Part shown: positions 34,372 to 44,903 of the stretch, piece after piece
Numbering within the stretch: the stretch's first letter is position 1
How the letters are laid out: every line of letters starts with the position of its first letter
From: JBFWWP01 sp050246115
GTDB lineage: Bacteria; Planctomycetota; UBA8108; UBA1146; JAJFFE01
Assembly: GCA_050246115.1 (NCBI GenBank)
Contig: JBFWWP010000021.1
Coordinates: forward strand, 42,968 to 106,967
Reading direction: 5' to 3'
Length of the DNA stretch: 64,000 nucleotides
Notes under the pieces: model-generated
Seen by the model: only the letters and a program-made list of their open reading frames with translations
Database searches by the model: none
What the model was told of the DNA's origin: nothing
Made by a program: the position numbers and the translations under genes

Positions 34372-37248
34372 CTATGGCGTGGGATCGGTCTTCGGCCGAA
34401 CCATGAACTCCAAGCGTTGCTCGTCGACGAAGTACTTGGCGGCCGTCGCCTTCAGTTGTTCGGCGGTGATCGAGTCATAGTAGCCCGGGAGCTGCTTGAT
34501 CTCGTCGAGGTTGCGGCCGCGGTAGCGCATGTCGGAGAGGATCCCCAGCCAGAAGTCCGGCTCCTTGCTGCCGGTCTCGAACTCGTTGCGGAGTTGCTTC
34601 CGCGCCGCCGCCACCTCTTCCTCCGTCGGGCCGTCGGCTACGAAACTCGCGAACATCTCGCGCAGGGTCTTCGCGAGTTCATCCGTGCGATCCGGATCGG
34701 TGACCGCCCCCGCAATGATCAGGCTCCCTTGGCGCAGCGCGGGATTGGGCGAGCTGCTACAGGAAATCCCGTAGGCGAGTTGCTTCTCCTCGCGCACCGT
34801 AGTGGTCATTCGGTCGGTGAGGATCCGCGTGACGAGCTGCAGCGCGCGGCGGTCCTTGGTGTCGCTTGCGTCGCAACCCACGAAGCCCGAGACCACGATT
34901 GCCTGCGGGGTGAGGGTCTCGAACTCGACGCTCTTGCTGTAGGGACCGGGGCCGCGGGCGACCGTGCGCAGAGCGTCCAGGCAGTGAATGTCGCGGGTGG
35001 CTTTCGGAAGGGAACCGAGGTAGCGCAAAGCGAGCGGGAGGGCCTCGGCCTCTCGGATGTCGCCGACGATCGCCACCTCCAGCGGAGCCCCCTTCATGAT
35101 GGCGTGACCCCAGGCCTCACCCTGCGCCGGGGAGAGACTCGCAAGGGCTTCCTTGGTCATTGGGGAGAAGCGCGGGTCCCCGGCAAAGAACACCGCGGCG
35201 AGGGTCTTCTGCAGTTGCCCTTGCGCGAGGGTTTCCATCATCTCGATCTGCCGGAGCGTGGACTCCTTCCAGGTATCGAACGAACTCGCCTCGACCCGGC
35301 CATCGGTCAGCAGGGCGTGTGCCAGCTGCATTCCTTCCTCGAGGTGCTTTGGCGATCCGCTTACCGTCACGGTGGCCTGGTCGATGGAGATCGCGCCCGA
35401 GACGGTGATGTTCTTGCCCGTCATCAGGTCGCGAATCTGCGTCGACTTGAGCCTCGAAGTCGCGTTCATGAGGGCGGCGACAGCGGACACCCCGCGATTC
35501 TCGGCGGTTTCTTGCAGCACGCCTCCTGGCATGCAGATCCGTACGGAGACGCTGTCCTTCTTGTAGTCCATGTAGCGGTGGTGGACGACGACACCGTTGG
35601 TCAACGTGAACGTCGTGATCCCGAGATCCTCGTCGGTCACCTTCGACTCGACCAAGCCGGGCTCGGGCAACTCCGCCAGGAGCGTGAGCGCGGATTCCGA
35701 CTCCGTGAGGGCCTCGGTCTCGAGCGCCCAGGCCGCGGCGGCGGCCGCCAGGACTTCCTCCTCGCTCGGGCGTGCGACTTCATCGCGCTCGGGCAAGATC
35801 AGCACGTAGGTGAAAGCGCGGCCCCCGTAGTTCTTCGCCAAGACCCCGTTGATCTCCGCTGGGGTAACGGTCTCCATCACTTTCTGGATCAGGGTCTGGC
35901 GTTGCGCGGCGGAGAGGAGGGGGGCCTTGGTGCCGATCGCGTCGGCGATGCGGTCGAGGTGCGTGCTCGCGTCCCACGTGCCCTCGGTTTCTACCCCGCG
36001 CTCCGCATCCGAAAGGAACTCGGACTTCGCGAGGTCGCACTCGCGCTGAGTCACGCCGTGCACGACGCCGCGGTGGATCTCGCGGATCACTTCACTCAGC
36101 ATGTCGCGCCAGTTCTCCGGATTCCCGACCGCGTTGGCGCCCGGCAGGATGACGTCCGTGTAGAGTCCGGAGACGGCCACGCTGGCATTGAGATACTTCG
36201 CTTCGCCTCGTTGCAGGCGATCTTGGAGTCGACGGGAGATGATCCACGTGCCCATGTTCTCGACCGTGTCGAAACGAAACTCGCCGGCGGTCGTCATCGG
36301 CGGGCGTCCGGGCGCGAACGCCTGGAGCTGCACCTGGGCGACGGGGATCTCCTTGTCGGCGAGCACGATGGCCCGGTTCTCTTCGATCGGCCGAACGCCG
36401 GAACCGGTTGGCGGTCGCGCTTCCGCCCGGGCTTTCAGCGCCCCGAACTGAGTGGTGACCTTCTCGATGACCTGGTCCGGAACGATGTCGCCGACGACGA
36501 TCAGAGTCATCAATTCCGGGCGGTACCAGGCGTTCCAATAGTCGACGAACTGGTCGCGGGGAGCGGTGCGAATGACTTGCTCGTCGCCGATCACGTCGTG
36601 AGCCGCGAACTGACTGCCGGGGAACAGCCGCGGCAGCAACTGATCCGAGATTCGCTGGCCGACGCCCTTGCGCGTACGGTCCTCCTCGAGGATCACCTTG
36701 CGCTCCTTCTCGATTTCCGCGTCGAGCAGAAGCAGTCCGCTCGCGACGTCGGAGAAGATCGTCAGCGCCTTGCCGAGCATCTCATCGGAGTTCTTGGGCA
36801 TGAACAGTTTGTAAACGGTCTCGTGATGGTTGGTGTGGGCGTTCGAGTCGGCGCCGAACTGCATGCCCAGCTCGTTCATGTACGGAATGAGGGTGCCCGG
36901 GGCGAAGTGCGTGGACCCATTGAAGGCCATGTGTTCCAGGAAGTGCGCGAGGCCGTTCTGCGCGGAAGTCTCGTTGAGGGCGCCCGACCGAATGTGCAGG
37001 TACGCCGCCACCCGCTCGGGCGGGTTCGTGCTGGTCCGGATCACGTAGCGTAGTCCGTTCTCCAGCGTCCCGTAGCGGTTGGCTTCGTCCCTCGGGAGCT
37101 TGTCGGTCGGATCCTGTGCCGATGCCCACGGAATGAGGCCGAGGCACAGGCCGACCACGGCCAACGAGGTACGGAGTCGACCCCGCGCGCGGCTCGTGGC
37201 CGGCGCGGGCGTATTGGCGTTCGGGGAGCTCGAGCGGAGACACATCAT
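34372..37248 (-). CDS. Periplasmic M16 (pitrilysin-family) metallopeptidase
   Basis: The 958-residue protein has an N-terminal hydrophobic export segment (LRTSLAVVGLCLGLIPWASA). The active M16 domain carries the inverted zinc motif HFLEHMAFNG and the downstream zinc-ligand Glu region EIEKERKVILEED. Two copies of the M16 half are present; the second (from about residue 500) lacks HxxEH and is the usual inactive half. A YxREEKQLAYGIS segment near the end is typical of PqqL-like members. ATG at 37248 follows GGAAGGA at 5 nt; the frame extends to 37347 without a start site. It is a single-chain enzyme, unlike two-subunit mitochondrial processing peptidases. Its place beside glycogen genes has no obvious meaning. 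Confidence 0.9.
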   Translation of the reverse strand: MMCLRSSSPNANTPAPATSRARGRLRTSLAVVGLCLGLIPWASAQDPTDKLPRDEANRYGTLENGLRYVIRTSTNPPERVAAYLHIRSGALNETSAQNGLAHFLEHMAFNGSTHFAPGTLIPYMNELGMQFGADSNAHTNHHETVYKLFMPKNSDEMLGKALTIFSDVASGLLLLDAEIEKERKVILEEDRTRKGVGQRISDQLLPRLFPGSQFAAHDVIGDEQVIRTAPRDQFVDYWNAWYRPELMTLIVVGDIVPDQVIEKVTTQFGALKARAEARPPTGSGVRPIEENRAIVLADKEIPVAQVQLQAFAPGRPPMTTAGEFRFDTVENMGTWIISRRLQDRLQRGEAKYLNASVAVSGLYTDVILPGANAVGNPENWRDMLSEVIREIHRGVVHGVTQRECDLAKSEFLSDAERGVETEGTWDASTHLDRIADAIGTKAPLLSAAQRQTLIQKVMETVTPAEINGVLAKNYGGRAFTYVLILPERDEVARPSEEEVLAAAAAAWALETEALTESESALTLLAELPEPGLVESKVTDEDLGITTFTLTNGVVVHHRYMDYKKDSVSVRICMPGGVLQETAENRGVSAVAALMNATSRLKSTQIRDLMTGKNITVSGAISIDQATVTVSGSPKHLEEGMQLAHALLTDGRVEASSFDTWKESTLRQIEMMETLAQGQLQKTLAAVFFAGDPRFSPMTKEALASLSPAQGEAWGHAIMKGAPLEVAIVGDIREAEALPLALRYLGSLPKATRDIHCLDALRTVARGPGPYSKSVEFETLTPQAIVVSGFVGCDASDTKDRRALQLVTRILTDRMTTTVREEKQLAYGISCSSSPNPALRQGSLIIAGAVTDPDRTDELAKTLREMFASFVADGPTEEEVAAARKQLRNEFETGSKEPDFWLGILSDMRYRGRNLDEIKQLPGYYDSITAEQLKATAAKYFVDEQRLEFMVRPKTDPTP

Positions 37249-37460
37249 GAGAGTCCTTCCAGCGACGCCGGTTCCGGCGCACGCGCTCGAGTGGGGCCGT
37301 TTCGCCGCGCACGCGAGGTTCGTCGAGAGTCCTAGGGGTCCGCACACGACGTTCGTCGAGAGAACACTACCCTAACGAAACCTGGGCCTCGGGTCGAGCG
37401 AACCGCCGGGCCGCGTGCCGGGGCGGGAGCATCCCTCCGGGCGCGATCAGCCCGGCTCTA

Positions 37461-37952
<492 letters not shown>

Positions 37953-38213
37953 GGGAGGCTCCTTTCGATCGGCCGGGAGGTTACCGGCGTTCCGGGTCGC
38001 GCGGCAATAGGGTGGTCGGGTTGCGGGGACGCGGGGTCGCCCCTACCATTTGCCGCTCGCCGCCTCGATCGGGTTCGAGGGGGTGGCGGGGCACGGCTGG
38101 ATCGCTGGCGTGCGCGCGGCGAACCCCCCTTCGGCCTCCTCTGCTGCGGACGGCGAGCGACCTTGAGCTTCTTCGAAGAGTACTGTCGGCTCTGGCCCGA
38201 TCGGCGCGGCTCC

Positions 38214-39179
38214 ATGATGGTGCACGCCTTGGATCGTTCGTGCCCGCTGTGCGCGAGTCGGGCGAGTGATCCCTACTTCGTGAGCCAGGACGGCTACGAC
38301 TATCGCCGTTGCCGGGAGTGCACGTTGGTCTACGTGCGCGATCCGATCCCGATGCCCCGCTGGAACGCGCACTACGGCGAGCGGCCCGAGGTGCGCGCGC
38401 TCGAGGAGCGCCGCTTCGCCGCGCACAGCGCGGGGGCGGCGTCGTCGGTGGATCACGCGCGCTTCGAGTTCTACTTGCGCCGCCTGCGCGGTGTGGTCGG
38501 CGATCTCGACGGCAAGCGCTACCTCGACGTGGGCACGTTCTACGGCGACGCGCTCGAGGTCGCTCGGCTTCACGGGCTTCGGGGACGCGGGCTCGAGGGG
38601 AAAGAACGGGTTGCCCGCTGCGCTCGCGAACTCGGGCGCGACGTGGTTTTCGGGACCAGTGAAGATCTGGCCTCATTGGATCTGGGCGCGCCGTTCGACA
38701 TCGTCTCCGCCTATGAGATCTTGGAGCATGCGACCGACCCCGCCCGCAGCCTACGTTCCATCGAGGGTCTGCTCGCGCCGGGTGGGAGCGTGATCGCAAC
38801 CGTGCCGAATCTCGCGAACTTCGAGATCCAGACGTTACGGGAGTACTGCTTCCACTTGTTGGGGGGAGTAGCGATCACGGGCCACGTCAATCTGTTCGAC
38901 CGGGCGACGCTCGCGCGCTTGCTGGCAGACTGTGGCTTCGAAGTGGTCGATGTCTTCACACAGTACGGATCGAATCTGCTGAACGTGCACCTGCACCAAA
39001 CCGGTCGGTACGACCGAATCTACTGCTACGACAGCATCGTCGCTGGGCGCGAGACCGGGGCGCCGCTCGATAGGGCTGTGGTCGAAGCGATCGGTACGGT
39101 GGCCCCGGCTTTCCACCGCTGGGAGCAGGAGCAAGCCCTGGGACCCATTCTCGGTATGGTGGCGCGCAAGCGGGGGTGA
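38214..39179 (+). CDS. Class I SAM-dependent methyltransferase with N-terminal zinc ribbon
   Basis: The 321-residue protein starts with a four-Cys ribbon (CPLCAS, then RRCREC). The Rossmann methyltransferase follows: the SAM loop is KRYLDVGTFYGDALEVAR (about residue 100), then IVSAYEILEHATDP and LAPGGSVIATVPN. Such proteins often modify sugars, quinones or capsular polysaccharides. The start is uncertain. ATG 38214 and 38217 give a protein beginning just before the ribbon; a TTG at 38163 would add 17 residues. None has a strong ribosome-binding site. It converges on the Wzt-like ABC gene with a 30-base gap. Wzt proteins recognise methyl-capped O-chains, so a link is possible. Confidence 0.75.
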   Translation: MMVHALDRSCPLCASRASDPYFVSQDGYDYRRCRECTLVYVRDPIPMPRWNAHYGERPEVRALEERRFAAHSAGAASSVDHARFEFYLRRLRGVVGDLDGKRYLDVGTFYGDALEVARLHGLRGRGLEGKERVARCARELGRDVVFGTSEDLASLDLGAPFDIVSAYEILEHATDPARSLRSIEGLLAPGGSVIATVPNLANFEIQTLREYCFHLLGGVAITGHVNLFDRATLARLLADCGFEVVDVFTQYGSNLLNVHLHQTGRYDRIYCYDSIVAGRETGAPLDRAVVEAIGTVAPAFHRWEQEQALGPILGMVARKRG

Positions 39180-39209
39180 CCGCTGGACGACATCGTCGCG
39201 ACCGAGACG

Positions 39210-41033
39210 CTACGAAGCGGCGGGGTCGGCGACCGTTTCCGCGCGTGCGTTCACGGTCCAACAGCAAGGTTGGGCGTATTCCAGCCGCGTGTAGTGTAGG
39301 CTGCGGTCCTGAACCTCGAAGTGGAAGGCGTGGCGGATGACGTCGAGGACGCGCGAGCTGGTCGCGAAGTGGGCGCCGCTGTTCTTGCTGAAGTAGGCCC
39401 CTTCGTAGATGCCGACGGTGCTGTCGTACTCGCCCGGACCGATGAGGAACGGGTCCATGTCGGCGCGGATGGTGTAGCGGCCGGGTTGCGGCAGGAGTTC
39501 CAAGCCCTCGTCGATCATGCGGGTGGTGACGCGCACGCCTTCTCGGTGAAAGGCGATCAGCACAGTCACCGAACCTGCGAACGTCGGGTCTACGACCTCG
39601 ACATCGATTTCGACCGATGCCGGTTCGAGCGCACCGAACAAGTGTTGAGCGTGACCGCTGGCGCCGCACAGACGCACCTGCTCGATCCGTACTCGGCGCG
39701 TGCCGAAGCGATCGCCCGATGCGGACAAGTCACCTTGGCTCGCGAGGCCGAGTACCTGGCGACGGCTCAGCCGCGGTTGGGCCGCGAACGGAAGCTGCAG
39801 GCGCGTGGTCCCAACGGCCCGCTCCGGAATGGGGACCGAGACCGAGCGGCCGTCGGGAGCATAGCCCTCGAGGTAGAGCCGTTCGGTCGCCGGGGTCTCC
39901 AATTCGAGGTCCAGGCACAATCCTGGGGTGTCGAGCTCAGCGGCGGTGAGAGCGACGGTGAACGGGCCCCGATGGAAGATCGAGCCATAGGTCAGGAGGT
40001 CGCGCCAGGGTCTGCCTCCGCGCTCGACGGGTTGGCTCCAGTTGCCCGCTCCGTTCTCGGTGGCGAGGCGCGACCCCGCGCGCTTGCCGACCCCCGAACG
40101 AGGCTCGATGGTGTCGATGGTCTGCTCGTCCACGCGTAACGAGATGGAGCCGACACCGATTCGTTGACGGATAGCCAGGCGGTTCTCGGGAACCAACTGG
40201 AAGTAGGTCAAGGCCGAGTCCGCCGCCTCCCCGGTGACGGCTTCCTGACGCTGACTTCGCAGCCGGAGGCGCTCCTCTTCTTGGAGCCGAATCGAGGTTT
40301 CGTAAGCCTTGACCACCACCTCGGCGGGACCGTCTTGGAAAACTCGACCGCGGTCGATCCAGAGCATCCGATCGCAGTACGTCATGGCCGAGTAGATGTC
40401 GTGCGTCACCAACAGCAGCGTGGTCCCTTCGCGCTCGCACAGGTCTTTGATGCGCTCCAGGCTCTTGTTCACGAAGTAGGCATCGCCGACTCCGAGCACC
40501 TCGTCGAGCACCAAGATCTCGGGCTCGATCGCCGTCGAAGTCGAGAACATCAGCCGGACACCCATCCCCGTGGAGTAGGTCTTGAGCGGTTGGTCGAGGT
40601 AGTCGTCGATCTCGGCGAAGTCGGCGATCCCCTGGAACAGCTCCCTCGCACGGGCACCGGAGATTCCCGCGGTCGCGAGGTAGGCGAAGACGTTCTCGCG
40701 GCCGGTGAGTTCGGGGTGGAAGCCGGTACCGAGAGAAAGCAGTGCGTGGAGCTTGCCCCCGACCTCGACCGAACCCGACGTGGGGTGAGCGACCTGAGTG
40801 ATGAGCTTGAGCAACGTGCTCTTGCCCGCGCCGTTACGCCCAATGATGGCGACGCGCTCGCCGCGGTGGATGTCGAGATCGATCTCGTGAACCGCGCAGT
40901 GCTCGGTGTAGGCGCCTGGGCGACGGAGTAGTCCCAGGACGTCGAGCGCGCGGTAGTGGGGCTTCGCGTACAGCCGGTAGACCTTGCTCAGCCCGCGGGC
41001 ACGGATGATCGGATTGGCGCCGGGCACACGCAT
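39210..41033 (-). CDS. Wzt-like polysaccharide-export ABC transporter ATP-binding protein
   Basis: The 607-residue protein has an N-terminal nucleotide-binding domain: Walker A GRNGAGKST, signature YSTGMGVRLMFS, Walker B ILVLDEVLGVGD and switch VTHD. The signature and the DEVLGVGD sequence are those of the TagH/Wzt group that exports teichoic acid or O-antigen. The C-terminal 350 residues are beta-rich, with GPFTVALTAAELDTPGLCL (19) and later DMDPFLIGPGEYDSTVGIYEG (split as LIGPGEYDSTVG). They look like carbohydrate-binding domains and make the protein longer than ordinary Wzt (about 400-450). ATG at 41033 overlaps the upstream stop (TGATG). No Wzm-type permease is in the window. Confidence 0.88.
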   Translation of the reverse strand: MRVPGANPIIRARGLSKVYRLYAKPHYRALDVLGLLRRPGAYTEHCAVHEIDLDIHRGERVAIIGRNGAGKSTLLKLITQVAHPTSGSVEVGGKLHALLSLGTGFHPELTGRENVFAYLATAGISGARARELFQGIADFAEIDDYLDQPLKTYSTGMGVRLMFSTSTAIEPEILVLDEVLGVGDAYFVNKSLERIKDLCEREGTTLLLVTHDIYSAMTYCDRMLWIDRGRVFQDGPAEVVVKAYETSIRLQEEERLRLRSQRQEAVTGEAADSALTYFQLVPENRLAIRQRIGVGSISLRVDEQTIDTIEPRSGVGKRAGSRLATENGAGNWSQPVERGGRPWRDLLTYGSIFHRGPFTVALTAAELDTPGLCLDLELETPATERLYLEGYAPDGRSVSVPIPERAVGTTRLQLPFAAQPRLSRRQVLGLASQGDLSASGDRFGTRRVRIEQVRLCGASGHAQHLFGALEPASVEIDVEVVDPTFAGSVTVLIAFHREGVRVTTRMIDEGLELLPQPGRYTIRADMDPFLIGPGEYDSTVGIYEGAYFSKNSGAHFATSSRVLDVIRHAFHFEVQDRSLHYTRLEYAQPCCWTVNARAETVADPAAS

Positions 41034-43888
41034 CACAGGCACTTGATCACGGCCATGCGCCGCTCGAAGAACAAGCTCACCAGGAGTTCGTCGCGGCCGT
41101 CGCCGTCGACATCCAGGACCGCAGCGATGCGAGGGTTGGCCAGCGGCACGGAACCGACGCGCCGAAATGCTCCGTCGACGTACTTGAAAATCTGCACGCC
41201 ACCGCGGTCGGTGCGGTCCTTCGGCCCGAGCCCGGCGCCGTAGTTGAGGACGGCGATCTCGTCCAGACCGTCGCCATCGAAGTCGCCGGCGGCCACGTCG
41301 GTGGGGTTGACGCCGGCCGCTTGCCGGACTTCACCAACCACCCGGCCGTCGGCACCGAGTCGAGCCACCACGAAGCTACCCGTGCCGGCTGCGTTCAAGT
41401 CCGTCGGATCGCCCCCCCAGAGCGCCACCGCGACGTCCTGGTGCTCGCGGTCGAGGAATCGTCCCACCGCTACGGACGAGCGACTCTTGCCGCCGAGTCG
41501 GTAGCGTTGCCGAACCTCGAGCCGGCCGTCCGCGTCGCGCCCCACGACGGCGAGGTCCTCCGTCTTTCGCGAACTCATGTAGAAGGCCATCCGTCCGGGG
41601 TCGCCGGGAGCGGGTGCCGCGGCCACGCCAATCGGCTCGGTAGGCTCGCCGATGTCGAGACGATCGACCTCTCCGGAGAGTCGCGTTGCCTCCGGCCGGC
41701 CGCGCAGCAGGTAGAACATGTCGGCGTTGCGGTCGATGGCGGCGATCTGGTAGCTGAGGTCGTCGTCCTGCTGGACCCAGGTGCCGCGGAACCCCCAGTG
41801 GCCGTGGCGTTCGAACAGCACCGACAGCTCCCGTTTGATGTCGTTGACCCGGCCGCGCTCGATCAGCGCATCCAAGTCCTGGATCGCGGCCACATAGGTC
41901 TTCTTGTGGTTGCGCGAGGTCGTGTCGAAGTTGAAGAAGGAGACGATCGCTCGGTCGTTGCCGTCGGGCATGTGAACGGCAGAGACGTACATCGGTGTCG
42001 ACTGCGTGGGAAACTGAATGCGCCGTCGCGGCTGCAGGCGGCCGTTCACGATCGGCACCACCGATAGGCTGTCGTCACCGACGTCCGCAGTCACGAGGCG
42101 CAGCGATCCGTCGCGGCCGCGGATCGGAGCGATGCTCCGCACTGCGTAGCCGACTTCGACGCTGTCGACGACTTGATAGGACCCGCCCGCTCGGGCCCGA
42201 CCCAGGGCGCGCTTTCCATGCAGGAGTGCGCGCCCGCGGAGCTGCAGCAGATCGGCATGCCGGCTGTAGAAGAACGACTTTGCGTGGGTCTGCCAGCGGT
42301 CGCGCCAGACGCCGCGTACGCGCTCGACGCGACTCCAGTAGTGCGCCAAGAACGCCGCATTGCGCCGGGCCTCCAGGGGCGCGAGGTCGAACTGGACCGT
42401 GCCTTCGCCGAACGGGTTGCAGGCGGCCACCACCAGTCGGACGTCCTGACCGCGCATCGGCACCGTCAAGAGGAGCCGGCCACGGCCGCTCGAGTAGGTG
42501 TTCTCCGTAACGAGCCAGGAGCTCATCGCCCCGTCTGCGAGGCCGACCGTGACGCCGCCGAGCTCGAGCTTGAGCTTGAAGTCGAAGGCGTAGTACCCGT
42601 ACGGGAGCGCGACCTTCGGACTCACGAGCAGATAGGCGTACTTCTGGGGCGTACTCTCGAACCGAATCGAACCGTCGGCGCGGTGCTCACAGGTGGCGGT
42701 CGAGGCCGGGATCGACTCCCACTCGGTGAACGGGGGTAGTCCGAACTGCCGTGCCCGAGCGAGGAACGCCGGCTCGGGCAGCTGCCGTTCCTCGACTTTC
42801 GGGTTGGCCTTCTTGATGACCAGCTGCTGCTCGCCCTCGAGCGTGCCCTGCGGTTCCGAGGAGTGCTGCTTGGTCACGAGGCCGCGCTCGGTCACCCACT
42901 GACGCCAGGTATTGCTCACGCCTTCCTTGTAGCCGTCGAGCATGGCGTCCTGCGTTTCGGTGTCGTCCGCCCAGGGTACGACGCCGTGAGTGAAGTGGAT
43001 CGCGCACGAGCAACACTTGTCCTGGCGCAGGCATGGCGTCGGCTTGGTGAACAACTTGACGTCACCGTCGAAGATGCTCCCCATGTCCCGGTCGGGAGAG
43101 CTGGTGTTCACGCACGGGTACACCCGTCCGCCTCCCGATAGGCCGAGGGTCAAACACAGCATGCGGCTGCCCGCGAAGCAGGTCTTGCCGGTGGCGTCGA
43201 CGCCGCCGTCCAAGCGGAGCACCTCGTAGTTCACCTTGGCATGGCGGATGATCTTCTCGCGCTCGGCCGCGGTGTAGGCTTTCGGATAACGCGGCGAGTA
43301 GAGCGGGTTGACGGTGAAGCTGACATCGATCTGCTGGAGCTTGGCATCGAGTTCTTCGAAGCGGTCCATGAACAAGGGGTGCGCGACCATGCGTACGCAC
43401 AGGCGATAGCCCTTCTCCCGGAGCACCTGCAGGCGCTCGTACAAGCGCTCGAAACGGTCCAGCGCTTCCTGGTGAAGGCTCACGATCAGCGCGTCGATGC
43501 CCCAGGGTGGATTGTCGTCGAGCCAGCCATTGCGGTCGATCGGGAGCGAGAGGTTGGTGTTGAGTGCCAGCTTGTGCCCGGCAGCGATGAACTTCCGGGA
43601 GAAGTAGTCGGCATTCGGCATCAGGAGCGGCTCGCCGCCCGAGAGGTGCAGGATCCACTTCTGGTCCGGGGTCGAGTTCTGCTCGAAGAACTGGAACACG
43701 CGGTCGATGTAGCCTCGGTCCTTGAACGGAGCCATGTCATCGGTGTGTTTCACTGCTCCGGTGGTGACGAAGCCGCAATACCCGCAATTGAAGTTGCAGG
43801 TGGTGTAGAGCATCACTTCCGCCACCTTGAAGTCGGAGGCGACGGGAGGCCGGGGATCGAGGGACGGCAGATCGGTAACCGGTGCCAT
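41033..43888 (-). CDS. Radical SAM protein fused to an FG-GAP-like beta-propeller
   Basis: The 951-residue protein begins with a radical SAM domain. C31, C35 and C38 in CNFNCGYC bind the 4Fe-4S cluster, LHLSGGEPLL is the GGEP-like strand, and an auxiliary Cys set lies in CVNTSSPDRD and CLRQDKCCSCAIH (SPASM-like). A middle region (about 330-560) of unknown fold follows. The C-terminal 370 residues contain repeated propeller blades with the form AAGDFDGDGLDEIAVLN and AVLDVDGDGRDELLVS, i.e. FG-GAP/VCBS calcium blades usually seen outside the cytoplasm. There is no signal peptide. ATG at 43888 follows AGGAG at 8 nt. It is translationally coupled to the Wzt-like ABC gene. The substrate is unknown; peptide or glycan modification before export is inference. 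Confidence 0.85.
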   Translation of the reverse strand: MAPVTDLPSLDPRPPVASDFKVAEVMLYTTCNFNCGYCGFVTTGAVKHTDDMAPFKDRGYIDRVFQFFEQNSTPDQKWILHLSGGEPLLMPNADYFSRKFIAAGHKLALNTNLSLPIDRNGWLDDNPPWGIDALIVSLHQEALDRFERLYERLQVLREKGYRLCVRMVAHPLFMDRFEELDAKLQQIDVSFTVNPLYSPRYPKAYTAAEREKIIRHAKVNYEVLRLDGGVDATGKTCFAGSRMLCLTLGLSGGGRVYPCVNTSSPDRDMGSIFDGDVKLFTKPTPCLRQDKCCSCAIHFTHGVVPWADDTETQDAMLDGYKEGVSNTWRQWVTERGLVTKQHSSEPQGTLEGEQQLVIKKANPKVEERQLPEPAFLARARQFGLPPFTEWESIPASTATCEHRADGSIRFESTPQKYAYLLVSPKVALPYGYYAFDFKLKLELGGVTVGLADGAMSSWLVTENTYSSGRGRLLLTVPMRGQDVRLVVAACNPFGEGTVQFDLAPLEARRNAAFLAHYWSRVERVRGVWRDRWQTHAKSFFYSRHADLLQLRGRALLHGKRALGRARAGGSYQVVDSVEVGYAVRSIAPIRGRDGSLRLVTADVGDDSLSVVPIVNGRLQPRRRIQFPTQSTPMYVSAVHMPDGNDRAIVSFFNFDTTSRNHKKTYVAAIQDLDALIERGRVNDIKRELSVLFERHGHWGFRGTWVQQDDDLSYQIAAIDRNADMFYLLRGRPEATRLSGEVDRLDIGEPTEPIGVAAAPAPGDPGRMAFYMSSRKTEDLAVVGRDADGRLEVRQRYRLGGKSRSSVAVGRFLDREHQDVAVALWGGDPTDLNAAGTGSFVVARLGADGRVVGEVRQAAGVNPTDVAAGDFDGDGLDEIAVLNYGAGLGPKDRTDRGGVQIFKYVDGAFRRVGSVPLANPRIAAVLDVDGDGRDELLVSLFFERRMAVIKCL

Positions 43889-44174
43889 GGTGTGTTCTCC
43901 TGAAGTGACCTCCGGGCACTCTCACGAGCCCCTCCTCCGGAGCGGGCTCGCGTGGCGCGTCAGGCGTCACGGCGGACACCCGGCAACCCGCGGCAACTCA
44001 CAGAAGCATCGGGGTCGGAGCGGCGACAGAGTACTGGATCGGTCGTGCCGAGGCCAGTGGCCCAACGGCACGGAACATGCTCAACTGGCGCGGGCCGGCG
44101 GAGCTGCGGGCAGGCCGAGGCAGGCAGACCGAGTTCGCGCGGGTCCTCCGGTCAATCGAAGGGATGGAAGCTGC

Positions 44175-44867
44175 ATGAGTCAAATCTCGATCGCCGACTT
44201 CGTGAATCGGACCACCCAGCGAGAGCGCGGGCACGGGGTGTTCGAACTCGAGACCGAGCGTCTGCTCGAGGTCAATCTGGATGGGCTAGTGTGGACGAAG
44301 ATGGGCGCAATGGTCGCCTATCGCGGGGGAATTCGCTTCACGCGTGAGGGAATCATGGAGCACGGCGTCGCCAAGCTCCTGAAGCGCGTGGTGAGCGGAG
44401 AGGGAACCCAGCTCACGCGTGCGGAGGGGCGCGGGAAGCTGTACCTGGCCGATGCGGGCAAGAAGGTCACGATCCTCGCGTTGGAGAATGACTCGTTGTT
44501 CGTGAACGGCAACGACCTGCTCGCGTTCCAGCCGTCGGTGAAGTGGGACATTCGCATGATGCGCCGCATCACCGGCATGCTGGCGGGGGGGTTGTTCAAC
44601 ATTCGCCTCGAAGGGAGCGGCCTGATCGCGATCACGACCCACTACGATCCCATGACCCTGAGGGTCACCCCGTCGGATCCGGTCACCACCGACCCCAATG
44701 CGACGGTCGCCTGGTCGGGCAACCTCGAGCCCGAGTTCAAGACCGACGTGTCGTTCAAGACCTTTCTGGGGCGCGGCAGCGGTGAATCGATTCAGATGCA
44801 GTTCCGCGGCGACGGGTTCGTCGTCGTCCAACCCTACGAGGAGGTTTACCTCCAGCGAGGGCGCTAG
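44175..44867 (+). CDS. AIM24 family protein
   Basis: The 230-residue protein matches the AIM24/TRAP-like beta-rich family: TKMGAMVAYRGGIRFTREG (19 residues) with the preceding LVW, GEGTQLTRAEGRGKLYLAD, LFVNGNDLLAF and GLFNIRLEGSGLIAITTHY are the usual landmarks. The family is widespread in bacteria and mitochondria without a known molecular role. ATG at 44175 has GGAAG 4 nt upstream. It is transcribed divergently from the radical SAM gene, and an inverted repeat begins right at its stop. Confidence 0.88.
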   Translation: MSQISIADFVNRTTQRERGHGVFELETERLLEVNLDGLVWTKMGAMVAYRGGIRFTREGIMEHGVAKLLKRVVSGEGTQLTRAEGRGKLYLADAGKKVTILALENDSLFVNGNDLLAFQPSVKWDIRMMRRITGMLAGGLFNIRLEGSGLIAITTHYDPMTLRVTPSDPVTTDPNATVAWSGNLEPEFKTDVSFKTFLGRGSGESIQMQFRGDGFVVVQPYEEVYLQRGR

Positions 44868-44903
44868 GCGTTCTGCAGCACCGCGTGGTCGTGCGAGAAC
44901 GCC
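44867..44903 (+). terminator. Hairpin overlapping the AIM24 stop codon
   Basis: GGCGTTCT (44867-44874) pairs perfectly with AGAACGCC (44896-44903). Its first G is the last base of the TAG stop. There is no U-run, so this is a weak terminator candidate. Confidence 0.4.

Noticed and set aside
34144..37053. Plus-strand ORF of 969 codons over the M16 peptidase gene
   Set aside because: The minus strand encodes HFLEHMAF and other M16 motifs. The plus-strand translation is a typical antisense pattern rich in Val/Arg/Asp/Leu without domains.
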